From positions 62,001 to 126,000 of the forward strand of contig JALOAI010000005.1 in NCBI GenBank assembly GCA_023228945.1: 64,000 nt of DNA. Direction: 5' to 3'. The notes beneath the pieces were generated by a model. It did no database searches. It was not told where the DNA came from and saw only the letters and a program-made list of their open reading frames with translations. This stretch comes from Pigmentiphaga sp. GTDB taxonomy: Bacteria; Pseudomonadota; Gammaproteobacteria; Burkholderiales; Burkholderiaceae_B. Made by a program: the position numbers and the translations under genes. Below are positions 10,397 to 17,808 of this stretch, piece after piece. Position 1 is the stretch's first letter. Every line of letters begins with the position of its first letter.

Positions 10397-10670
10397 GCCC
10401 CCACGCTTGCCGCTTCGCGGCGGCGCTGCCCCCCGAGGGGGCGGTTTTGCCTTGGGAGCGGCCCGGCGGCAAAACGAAGCCCCCACGCTTGCCGCTGAAG
10501 CGGCGGCGCTGCCCCCCGGGGGGGCTGTCCCGCCTTGGGAGCGGCCCGGCGGCGGGACGGCCCCCACGCTTGCCGCTGCGCGGCGGCGCTGCCCCCCGAG
10601 GGGGCTGTCCCGCCTTGGGAGTGGCCCGGCGGCGGGACGGGCCCCACGCTTGCCGCTGAAGCGGCTGCTC
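10397..10670. repeat. tandem array of ~80-bp GC-rich hairpin repeats
   Basis: Three full units start at 10398, 10480 and 10561 (spacing 82 and 81), with a truncated fourth at about 10642. Each begins CCCCCACGCTTGCCGCT, then carries a GCCGCT/AGCGGC hairpin, a CCCCCC/GGGGGG hairpin and an outer stem. The outer stem is TTTTGCC/GGCAAAA in unit 1 (10445-10451 and 10468-10474) but GTCCCGCC/GGCGGGAC in units 2 and 3 (10527-10534 with 10551-10558; 10607-10614 with 10631-10638). Pairing is therefore kept while sequence changes. Further copies lie near 12161 and 52508. The array fills the divergent uvrA/MFS upstream region and holds no gene. Confidence 0.93.
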
Positions 10671-10700
10671 TGGCTTCCGGCATTCGAGCGAACGGCTTGG

Positions 10701-10706
10701 TACTAT
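10701..10706 (+). promoter_or_regulatory. candidate -10 box of the MFS gene
   Basis: TACTAT at 10701-10706 lies 42 nt before the MFS start and just past the repeat array. No convincing -35 is visible. Confidence 0.35.
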
Positions 10707-10748
10707 AGCGGGCTGATCATTTTCGTTCTCCCTTGGGTTTTCGTTGCG

Positions 10749-11990
10749 ATGCCGTCCATACCTTCCACCCGCATGAATGCGCTCGAGCGGCGGGCCAGTT
10801 TGGCGCTGGCCGGGCTCTTCGCTTGCCGCATGCTGGGTCTGTTCCTGCTGTTGCCGGTGTTTGCGGTGGCGGTGCAGGGTGTGCCCGGGGGCAACGATCC
10901 GGCGAGGGTGGGGCTGGCGCTGGGGATGTACGGCCTGACGCAGGCCGTGCTGCAGATTCCCTTCGGCCTGGCGTCCGATCGCTGGGGCCGCAAGCCCATC
11001 GTCATCACCGGGCTGGTGATGTTCATTATCGGCAGCCTGGTGTGCACCTTTGCCCAGGATATTCTCTGGATCACCATCGGCCGCGCCATCCAGGGCGCGG
11101 GGGCGATCTCGGCGGCGATCACCGCCTGGTTGGCGGACGTGACGCGCGACGAAGTCCGCACCAAGGCCATGGCCATGGTCGGCGGCGCCATCGGGTTGGC
11201 GTTCGCGGTGTCCCTGGTGGGCGCGCCCCTGCTGGTGGGCCTGGGTGGCCTCACGGGCCTGTTCTGGGCCATCACCTTGCTCGGGGTGGCGGCGCTGGCC
11301 GTGGCCCTGTGGTGGATTCCGCTTCCCCCGCCCCGAGAAGCCAACCCCATCATGGCGAAAACGCCGGCTCGCGCCGTGCTGGCACAGCCCGACCTCTGGC
11401 GCTTCAATGTCGGTGTGTTCGTGCTCCATCTGGTGCAGGTGGCTTTGTTCGTCGTGGTGCCCGGCTTGCTGGCGCGCACCGGCAACCTGGCCGCCTCCGA
11501 ACTCTGGAAGGTCTACCTGCCGGTCATCCTGCTGTCGTTCGTTTTCATGGTGCCGATCATTTTCGCCGCCGAACGGCGCGGCGCTCATCGCCAGGCGCTG
11601 CTGGCGGCCGTGGTGGGTCTGACCCTCACGCTGGGGTTGCTGCCCTGGGCCAGCCATGGCTTTGCCACGCTAGTGGCGGCGCTGGTGGCGTTTTTCGTGA
11701 TGTTCAACATACTCGAGGCCCTGCAGCCATCCATCGTATCGCGCCTGGCGCCACCCGCCTACAAAGGCCTGGCGCTGGGTTTTTACAACACGGCCCAGGC
11801 CGCCGGCCTGTTTGCCGGTGGCGCCCTGGGCGGCTGGCTGGCGGCCACCCAGGGCTATGCCCGGGTGTTCGAAGCCTGCGCCGTGCTGGCCGCGATCTGG
11901 CTTCTGCTGGCCTGGCGCATGCGGCCCCTGCCGGCGCCCGGCGCTTCGCAGACGGGCGGCGTGGGCGAGGTGGAAGCGTCGCGGGTCTAG
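10749..11990 (+). CDS. MFS efflux transporter (YajR/DHA1-like)
   Basis: A 413-residue major facilitator with about 12 transmembrane helices. The loop 2-3 signature is GLASDRWGRKPIVITG, and the helix 4-5 region carries RAIQGAGAISAAI. It is probably a proton-driven drug or metabolite exporter; the substrate is unknown. The ATG at 10749 is used, and a second ATG 8 codons in (10773) is possible. It sits divergent from uvrA and upstream of ssb, an order I know from Bordetella relatives. Upstream open frame is repeat sequence. Confidence 0.88.
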   Translation: MPSIPSTRMNALERRASLALAGLFACRMLGLFLLLPVFAVAVQGVPGGNDPARVGLALGMYGLTQAVLQIPFGLASDRWGRKPIVITGLVMFIIGSLVCTFAQDILWITIGRAIQGAGAISAAITAWLADVTRDEVRTKAMAMVGGAIGLAFAVSLVGAPLLVGLGGLTGLFWAITLLGVAALAVALWWIPLPPPREANPIMAKTPARAVLAQPDLWRFNVGVFVLHLVQVALFVVVPGLLARTGNLAASELWKVYLPVILLSFVFMVPIIFAAERRGAHRQALLAAVVGLTLTLGLLPWASHGFATLVAALVAFFVMFNILEALQPSIVSRLAPPAYKGLALGFYNTAQAAGLFAGGALGGWLAATQGYARVFEACAVLAAIWLLLAWRMRPLPAPGASQTGGVGEVEASRV

Positions 11991-12160
11991 GGCTTGTCGA
12001 GGAGGGTGGGCGTTCCCGCCTGGTTCGGGTGAGTCGGCAGCCGGACGCCTGGTGGTCGTCCCGGCAAGGCGATGGGGCGATCCGCTGGATACCTGGTGGA
12101 TCACCGTAGTTGCCGGGATCGCCAAACCAGGCTGACATGCCTCACACTTGAGGGGTGGCG

Positions 12161-12240
12161 GGCGCCGCCGCAAAGCGGCAGGGTTTTGCCGCCGGGCCGC
12201 CGGATTGCCCAAGGCAAAAAGCTCCTTCGGGGAGCCGCAT
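12161..12240. repeat. inverted-orientation copy of the GC-rich hairpin repeat
   Basis: This lies in the 280-bp gap between the MFS gene and ssb. It contains GCCGCCGCAAAGCGGC, then TTTTGCC (12184-12190) pairing with GGCAAAA (12213-12219) around a GCCGGGCCGC core, and a GCTCC/GGAGC hairpin before a T-run at 12240-12245. It matches the reverse complement of the units at 10397-10670. It may terminate MFS transcription. The rest of the gap shows nothing coding. Confidence 0.75.
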
Positions 12241-12270
12241 TTTTTCATGATATCGATTGGGAGTTAGTTC

Positions 12271-12786
12271 ATGGCATCGGTCAACAAGGTCATTCTGGTG
12301 GGCAATCTCGGGCGTGATCCCGAAGTGCGCTACAGCCCCGAGGGCGCGGCGATCTGCAACGTGTCGATTGCCACCACGTCGCAATGGAAGGACAGAAACA
12401 CGGGCGAGCGCCGCGAGGAAACCGAATGGCATCGCGTGGTGTTCTACAACCGTCTCGCCGAGATCGCCGGCGAATACCTCAAAAAGGGTCGTTCGGTCTA
12501 CGTCGAGGGCCGCCTCAAAACCCGCAAGTGGCAAGATAAAGATACCGGCGCCGATCGCTACAGCACCGAGATCGTGGCCGACCAGATGCAGATGCTGGGC
12601 GGCCGCGGCGACACGGGCGAGGGTGGTGGCGGCGGCTACGGTGGCGGTGGCTACGGCGATGCGCCGCCGCCGGCCCGCAGCCAGCAGCAACGCCCGGCGC
12701 CGCAGCGCGCGCCGGCTGCCGCACCCGCGGCGGCCAATCCGCCTTCCAGCAATTTTGCCGACATGGAAGACGATATCCCGTTCTAG
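12271..12786 (+). CDS. ssb: single-stranded DNA-binding protein
   Basis: A 171-residue SSB. The OB fold (about 1-110) starts MASVNKVILVGNLGRDPEVR, with SIATTSQWKDR and the VEGRLKTRKWQDKD strand. A Gly-rich then Pro/Ala/Gln-rich linker follows, and the acidic tip MEDDIPF recruits partner repair and replication proteins. The ATG has a GGGAG ribosome site 11 nt upstream. It is monocistronic. Confidence 0.98.
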   Translation: MASVNKVILVGNLGRDPEVRYSPEGAAICNVSIATTSQWKDRNTGERREETEWHRVVFYNRLAEIAGEYLKKGRSVYVEGRLKTRKWQDKDTGADRYSTEIVADQMQMLGGRGDTGEGGGGGYGGGGYGDAPPPARSQQQRPAPQRAPAAAPAAANPPSSNFADMEDDIPF

Positions 12787-12897
12787 CCCATAGAGGCATG
12801 ACTTCGGCTGAGCCGGGCCGGGGTTTTGCCCTCCGAAAAGCGGGGGCCCGGGGTTCCCGCCGGGCTTTCCATCGCGTTCTCAATCGGGCGAGGATCC

Positions 12898-13668
12898 ATG
12901 AGGTCGAACGTTGTTGTGGTGCCCAAGTACCATCAAATCTATTTGGTGCTGCGCGAACAGATCCTGGAAGGGCGTTTCACCGACGATTTTCCAGGGGAAC
13001 ATGCACTGGCAAAAACCTACGGAGTCTCCCGCATTACGCTGCGACGGACGCTGGAGGAGCTGCAGGCCGAGGGGCTGATCGAGCGGGAACGAGGCCGCAG
13101 AACACGCGTGCTGCCCCCCGTTGGGAAAACGGCCAATGCGGTAACGCCGACCAAGACCGACATCGCAGGTTTGTTGGACAACATTATTTCTTATGGTCTG
13201 AAAACGTCGGCGAAAGTTTTGGAGCTTGCCGAAATTGCCTCCTCGCCCGAGGTTGCGCATGAGCTGCGTATCCCTCCGGGTTCGCTGGTGCAGAAAGCGG
13301 TGCGGGTGCGTAGCCACCGCGGGGAACCGATGTCGTTCATGACCACGTACGTCCCTTCGGCGTTGGCGGAAGGGCTGGGCCGCCGTGAACTCGAAAGCAA
13401 GCCGTTGCTCAACCTGTTGCAAGAGCGGGGTATTTGCCTAACGAGCGTACGCCAGTCGATCGGTGCCGAGCTTGCCGATGCGCGTGTCGCGGAGCACCTG
13501 CACATTCAGGTGGGAAGTGCCTTGCTTGCGGTACGACGCGTCGTGTCCGACGCACAAGGGACGCCCGTCCAGTTTTTGCTGGGCTTGTACCGTCCCGATC
13601 GTTACGAGTACCGCATGCAACTTTCCGCGGAAGGGGTATCCACGACGCAGGTATGGACAGCCGATTAA
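12898..13668 (+). CDS. GntR-family regulator with UTRA domain
   Basis: A 256-residue HutC-subfamily repressor. The winged helix is at about 5-75 (YHQIYLVLREQILEGRF, EHALAKTYGVSRITLRRTLEEL, GLIERERGRRTRVL). A UTRA ligand domain follows from about 90 to the end. Start 12898 gives a normal family N-terminus and has GAGGA before it; a longer frame from 12826 is less likely. It is immediately upstream of a strong promoter overlapped by a palindrome, and of the monooxygenase remnant and LeuCD-like genes, so it probably controls them and responds to a substrate of that pathway (inference). Confidence 0.9.
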   Translation: MRSNVVVVPKYHQIYLVLREQILEGRFTDDFPGEHALAKTYGVSRITLRRTLEELQAEGLIERERGRRTRVLPPVGKTANAVTPTKTDIAGLLDNIISYGLKTSAKVLELAEIASSPEVAHELRIPPGSLVQKAVRVRSHRGEPMSFMTTYVPSALAEGLGRRELESKPLLNLLQERGICLTSVRQSIGAELADARVAEHLHIQVGSALLAVRRVVSDAQGTPVQFLLGLYRPDRYEYRMQLSAEGVSTTQVWTAD

Positions 13669-13693
13669 ATCAGCCCTTCAGTTTTGCTCCAAG

Positions 13694-13730
13694 ATGTATT
13701 ATTGACAATACATGATGTCAGGTTTAGGAT
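13694..13730 (+). promoter_or_regulatory. strong promoter with overlapping palindromic operator
   Basis: TTGACA (13702-13707) and TAGGAT (13725-13730) are 17 bp apart. The -35 sits inside an inverted repeat ATGTATT-6-AATACAT (13694-13713), the size and placement expected of a GntR-type operator. It would drive the decayed monooxygenase and LeuCD-like genes and be blocked by the GntR protein encoded just upstream. The link to that regulator is inferred. Confidence 0.6.
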
Positions 13731-13775
13731 GTACTCATGCGTTGGATGAGCACGCCTTGTGTCAGCCTTGTAGGG

Positions 13776-14330
13776 ATGGAAAACTCGAATAATCGAAACG
13801 GATGTGCTTGTGGTCGGTGCTGGCCCCGTTGGGACGACGCTGGCCGGCGAACTTGGGCAGCGTGGCGTGCGTTGCACCGTCCTTGAAGAACGAACGATGC
13901 CGACCGAGCATCCCAAAGCCACCCTGCTGGGTGCGCGCTCAATGGAGTTTTTCCGGCGCTGGGGCATCACCGACCGCATTTATGACGCCGCGCTGCCACC
14001 GGACAACCATTACTTCATCACCTTCTCGACGCGGCTGGCGGGGCGCGAACTGTATCGGGTGACTTCGCCTTCCATCCGGGAAACCATTCAACGGCCGCCG
14101 CCTTTGCCCAGCTGAATGTTTCCTTGTCGGTACGCGAGGTTGACGATCCCAAGATACGTGAGCTGTACGAACGCGATTTCGTCCTGGTGAGGCCGGATGG
14201 TCACGTGGCCTGGCGTGGCAACACGATGCACCCGGCGCCGAAAGAACTCCTGGACAAGCTGTTGGGCCGAACCGATGCGCGCGCGCCGGTCGCCGGGGCA
14301 GGGGCTGCTGCAAGGTTGGCCCATGCTTGA
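13776..14330 (+). pseudogene. FAD-dependent aromatic monooxygenase, internally deleted remnant
   Basis: The N-terminal piece reads VVGAGPVG (dinucleotide-binding Rossmann loop) to about codon 100. The C-terminal piece, in another frame (about 14100-14330), reads ELYERDFVLVRPDGHVAWRG. Both match the ends of the intact 545-residue monooxygenase at 20094-21731, so roughly 380 central residues, including the GD/FAD-ribityl motif, are missing at about 14085-14105. A likely original ATG at 13776 (MENSNNRN) is one base out of frame with the Rossmann segment, indicating a second lesion near 13799. The C-terminal stop overlaps the next gene's start (ATGCTTGA), so the operon was once translationally coupled. 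Confidence 0.85.
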
Positions 14331-15633
14331 GTCTCCTGCCAAAGCCCAGCCAGCTTGCGCGGCGGCGAAGTCAAGACCGCAGTCGCTTGCCCAGAAGTTG
14401 ATCGCGCGCGCGGCGGGACGCTCTCATGTGGACGTCGGAGAAATCGTCGTCTGCAACGTGGATCTGGCGATGTTCCACGATTCCAGCGGCCCGCGCCGGC
14501 TCAAGCCCATGCTGGAGGAGCTCGGCGCCGACATCTGGGATCGCTCCCGGGTCGTTCTGGTCATGGACCATTACGTACCGGAACGAGACGAAGACTCCCG
14601 GCGGATCGTACGCATCGCGCGCGAATGGGCGCATGAGCAGCAATTGCCCCATGTATACGACAGCGTGGGCATTTGCCACGTCGTACTGCCGCGCGAAGGC
14701 CATCTGCGTCCCGGATTGTTTTGTGTGGGCGGAGACTCGCATTCCACCACCGGCGGCGCCTTTGGCGCCTATATGTTCGGTATTGGCAGCACCGAGATGC
14801 TTGGCGTCCTGGTCACGGGTGAAATCTGGCTGCGTGTGCCGCGCACCTTGCGCATGCACTGGACCGGCCAGCTCGGACCCGGCGTCTATGCCAAGGACAT
14901 GATGCTGCACATGATCGGCCAGCTCGGTATCAATGGCGGTGCCTATCAGGCGGTGGAGTACGCAGGGCCGGCAGTACGCGCGCTCGGGATGGAGGAACGA
15001 ATGACCTTGGCCAACATGAGCGCCGAGCTGGGCGCCCAGGTGGGACTGGTCGCCGCTGATGCCGTTACCCGGGATTGGCTGGCCGGGCGCGGGGTATCGG
15101 TCGCCGATGCTGACCTGCAAGCCTTGGAGGGCGAGGCTTACGACGCCCGATATACGTTTGACGCCGCCATCCTGACTCCTCAAGTGGCCGCGCCGCACAG
15201 CCCGGTCAATACGCAGCCGGTAAGCGCCTTCGCCAACGTCGGTATCGATATTGCCTACATCGGCGCTTGTACGGGAGCCAAGCTCGAGGACCTGACCGCG
15301 GCGGCGGCCGTGCTGCGCGGTCGCCAGGTGGGGCAGGGGGTGCGGTTGATCGTCGCGCCGGCGAGCAAGGCCGACGAAGCCCAGGCCGAGGCCAGGGGGG
15401 CCATGCAAGTCTTGCGTGAGGCCGGTGCCACCGTGCTTCCCACCGGGTGCGGCGCCTGCGCCGGCTACGGCGACGGCCTCCCGGGCGGGGCAACGGTGAT
15501 CTCCAGCACGGCGCGCAACTTCCGCGGGCGCATGGGAGCAGCCGATACCCAGGTTTATCTCGCCTCGCCGGCAACCGTGGCCGCTTCCGCACTTGCCGGC
15601 CGGATCGCCGATCCCCGGGAGGAACTGGTATGA
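14323..15633 (+). CDS. aconitase-family hydro-lyase, large subunit (LeuC-like)
   Basis: A 436-residue homologue of 3-isopropylmalate/homoaconitate dehydratase large subunits. Recognisable motifs are MDHYVPERDE, the VGGDSHSTTGGAFGAY serine/cluster motif, NMSAELGAQVGLVAAD, the first cluster cysteine in GACTGAKLEDL, and a cluster pair in PTGCGACAGYGDG. It would bind a 4Fe-4S cluster and hydrate or dehydrate a hydroxy-diacid with the small subunit that follows. Its neighbourhood (GntR, monooxygenase remnant) is catabolic and not leucine biosynthesis, so leuC is not assigned. It starts inside the remnant's last codons. Confidence 0.87.
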   Translation: MLESPAKAQPACAAAKSRPQSLAQKLIARAAGRSHVDVGEIVVCNVDLAMFHDSSGPRRLKPMLEELGADIWDRSRVVLVMDHYVPERDEDSRRIVRIAREWAHEQQLPHVYDSVGICHVVLPREGHLRPGLFCVGGDSHSTTGGAFGAYMFGIGSTEMLGVLVTGEIWLRVPRTLRMHWTGQLGPGVYAKDMMLHMIGQLGINGGAYQAVEYAGPAVRALGMEERMTLANMSAELGAQVGLVAADAVTRDWLAGRGVSVADADLQALEGEAYDARYTFDAAILTPQVAAPHSPVNTQPVSAFANVGIDIAYIGACTGAKLEDLTAAAAVLRGRQVGQGVRLIVAPASKADEAQAEARGAMQVLREAGATVLPTGCGACAGYGDGLPGGATVISSTARNFRGRMGAADTQVYLASPATVAASALAGRIADPREELV

Positions 15634-16265
15634 ACGGGCCGCATCGAGTATGGGCGCTCGGGGGACAAATCGATACCGATGTGCTGGCGCCCGGCGCCTA
15701 CATGAAACTGGGTCTTGAAGGTATCGCGCCGCATTGTCTGGAATCCGTGCGTCCCGAGTTTGCGGCCAATGTGCGCCAGGGCGACGTTATCGTGGCGGGT
15801 CCTGACTTTGGCATTGGCTCTTCGCGTGAACAGGCCGCGGCGGTTCTGGTGCATCTTGGTGTGGCCGCGGTCATCGCACCGTCTTTTGGCGGCTTGTTTT
15901 TTCGTAATGCCTTCAATGTAGGACTGTTGCTGCTGACTTCGCCCTCCGTCACGGAGATCCCCGATGGCAGCGCTGTCGTACTCGACTGGAACACGCCGGC
16001 GATCCTCGACGAAGACGGTCATGCTCACGGCTGCGAACCCGTACCGGATTTCCTGCTGGATATGGCGCGCCAGGGCGGACCGCCGTTGGTCTCTTGTATG
16101 TTGGCTCTGGTGTGGCGCTGTGTACAGGCGATCCATCCTGAAGACGCTGATCTTGCGTCGTGGCTGGAAGGGAAACATTGGCGGGACGCTCTGGCGCACC
16201 GTGCTCCGGCGATGATTCCGGCGGGTGGTTCAGCTCATACCGTAACGCATACCGCGCTGCCATAG
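15630..16265 (+). CDS. aconitase-family hydro-lyase, small subunit (LeuD-like)
   Basis: A 211-residue partner of the preceding large subunit, coupled through an ATGA overlap. The swivel-domain motifs are visible: GGQIDTDVLAPGAYMK and GPDFGIGSSREQAAAVL, then APSFGGLFFRNAFNVGLL. The conserved core seems to end near DFLLDMARQGGPPL (about 155). A further ~55 residues with no family resemblance follow, and the last 36 nt overlap the 3' end of hipA on the other strand. The tail could come from a lost stop or a junction with foreign DNA. Confidence 0.83.
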   Translation: MNGPHRVWALGGQIDTDVLAPGAYMKLGLEGIAPHCLESVRPEFAANVRQGDVIVAGPDFGIGSSREQAAAVLVHLGVAAVIAPSFGGLFFRNAFNVGLLLLTSPSVTEIPDGSAVVLDWNTPAILDEDGHAHGCEPVPDFLLDMARQGGPPLVSCMLALVWRCVQAIHPEDADLASWLEGKHWRDALAHRAPAMIPAGGSAHTVTHTALP

Positions 16266-17468
16266 CGGTTCGAGATCTTGCACAAGGTCGCGCGGTATCC
16301 GCGCGTCGTATCGGTAGGCCGCGAGCGTGTCCGACATGGCCTGGGCCAGGCGTTCGAAGACTTTAAATGGCTCGCGTACGCCGCAGACCCGGGTGCCGAA
16401 GCTGGCAAGCTCTGCCGGCAGGGGATAAGCTTTGCTCCGATTTTTTGCGCCTTGCAAAAGGCGCAACGCCATCGTGTTGTCCTCCAGCTCCGGCCCTCCG
16501 GGTGAACGCCGGTAGCGATAGATCCTGGTGCTGACAACGTCGAAAAGCGGCGAAAGCCATACCTCGGGCCGGAATCCTTCTTCGTTGTAGAGCACGGCAA
16601 AATTCTTGAGATGGGCATCGCCATTTCCTACCATCACACTGAAGGCCAGCTGCTCGAAAAAGCGTGCCAGGGTCTGAGGCTGAGGAGCCACCATCGCCAG
16701 AAGTTCCGCCACTCGTTGATAGCTGCCATGGTATTTTCGGTCGGCCAAGGTATCGCGAACATGCAGGCCCATCAAAGAAGCCACATCCTCAAAGCCCAGG
16801 CGTGTGCCATCCGGGAGAATATCGAAGCGGTCTACCAGCAACATGCCACCGTCGTCAGTGAGATCCACGGTTGCCGCCTGGATGCCTGCGGTGGCCGCGG
16901 CACGCATACAAAGAAATTCGTTGGCGGCCAGCCCAGGATAAACGCTGGCGCCGGTTTTCACGATGAGATTCGGAATCGGCATGGTGATGCGGTCGCTCAC
17001 CAATATCTTGGGTTGCATGCCCGACACGCCTATCCCCGTTGAGAGATAGGCGGCTACCAATTCATTGAAGGTTTCGTCGGTATACGGCAGCCGCAAAAGG
17101 ACATCGCGAGACACGACACCGGGCGTTTTGAGATCCTGTCCGGGCACTTGATAACCCAGGCGTCCGATGCCGTTGAAGCCGATCATGGCCAAGAGGCGCA
17201 TCGCCGTCATTTCCTGTTTGGGAAACCATTGGCGCAGACGGTTGAACAAATCCCCTTCGGGCAGGTTCTGGTCCATTACCGGAAACAGGGCTGCGCTTCG
17301 CCAGGTCATGGTATGAGGTGGCATCAATAAGCCTACGGGCGCCTGGTTGTTGTCCGCCACCAGATACCGAAACTCGTATTGGGAATCCTTCAGCAACTGC
17401 CCCATCTGGCGGCCCTTCATCCGCACCTCGAGCAGGCGGATACGGGAGTCGTGGTCGCTGGAAACCAT
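16230..17468 (-). CDS. hipA: HipA-family toxin kinase
   Basis: A 412-residue serine/threonine kinase toxin. Features in order: a HipA-N region; the Ser-containing loop GVSGMQPK (147-154), corresponding to the autophosphorylation loop; LLVDRFD (about 211-217); the catalytic loop GNGDAHLKNF (281-290, Asp284); and the metal-binding Asp310 in SPLFD. Homologues phosphorylate tRNA synthetases and cause dormancy. It starts 4 nt after the hipB stop. A longer frame into hipB was discarded. All catalytic motifs look intact. Confidence 0.92.
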   Translation of the reverse strand: MVSSDHDSRIRLLEVRMKGRQMGQLLKDSQYEFRYLVADNNQAPVGLLMPPHTMTWRSAALFPVMDQNLPEGDLFNRLRQWFPKQEMTAMRLLAMIGFNGIGRLGYQVPGQDLKTPGVVSRDVLLRLPYTDETFNELVAAYLSTGIGVSGMQPKILVSDRITMPIPNLIVKTGASVYPGLAANEFLCMRAAATAGIQAATVDLTDDGGMLLVDRFDILPDGTRLGFEDVASLMGLHVRDTLADRKYHGSYQRVAELLAMVAPQPQTLARFFEQLAFSVMVGNGDAHLKNFAVLYNEEGFRPEVWLSPLFDVVSTRIYRYRRSPGGPELEDNTMALRLLQGAKNRSKAYPLPAELASFGTRVCGVREPFKVFERLAQAMSDTLAAYRYDARIPRDLVQDLEPLWQRGMRYGMS

Positions 17469-17472
17469 GGCT

Positions 17473-17742
17473 TTAGTCTTCGTCCAGATCTTTAAAGCGC
17501 TTGCGCATCTCGTCCAGCGTGGGCAGGCCGACTTTCTCGATGCGCAAGGCATAGCCCATGGCGCGTAGAACGTCCAGGAGCGCGCTGGTCGTAACGTCGC
17601 CACCTTGTTCCAGGCGATAGAGAAGATCCCGGCTGCGGCCAGAGCGGCGGGCCACTTCGACGGCGCGCAGCCCGCTGTCTTGGCGGGCCTGGCGTACGGC
17701 CTGGCCGAGATCGGCAGGAAGACGAATGGGAAATGGATACAT
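17473..17742 (-). CDS. hipB: HipB-family antitoxin (XRE repressor)
   Basis: An 89-residue helix-turn-helix protein; the HTH is about 11-65 (LGQAVRQARQDSGLRAVEVARRSG, LYRLEQGG). It would neutralise HipA and repress the operon. The ATG at 17742 has an AGGA ribosome site; a TTG 6 codons upstream is less likely. It is the first gene of hipBA. The flanking genes are catabolic, so the module looks inserted between LeuD-like and LysR. Confidence 0.9.
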   Translation of the reverse strand: MYPFPIRLPADLGQAVRQARQDSGLRAVEVARRSGRSRDLLYRLEQGGDVTTSALLDVLRAMGYALRIEKVGLPTLDEMRKRFKDLDED

Positions 17743-17757
17743 GATTTGTCCTGAGTT

Positions 17758-17794
17758 CAAGACAATATAGGCTAGTATACTAAGAAATGTCTTG
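17758..17794. promoter_or_regulatory. hipBA operator/promoter palindromes
   Basis: An outer inverted repeat CAAGACA (17758-17764)/TGTCTTG (17788-17794) encloses a perfect 10-bp palindrome TAGTATACTA (17773-17782). It lies 16 bp before the hipB ATG, in the place expected for autoregulation by HipB. Confidence 0.6.
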
Positions 17795-17808
17795 TATTCC
17801 AGACGTCT

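Noticed and set aside
10397..10670. Possible CRISPR array (regular repeats of about 80 bp)
   Set aside because: Units are contiguous with no unique spacers, contain GC hairpins, and no cas genes are near. It is a tandem intergenic repeat.
14323..16265. Leucine-biosynthesis leuCD
   Set aside because: The family fits, but neighbours are a GntR-UTRA regulator and an aromatic monooxygenase remnant, with no leuB or leuA. A catabolic paralog is more likely.
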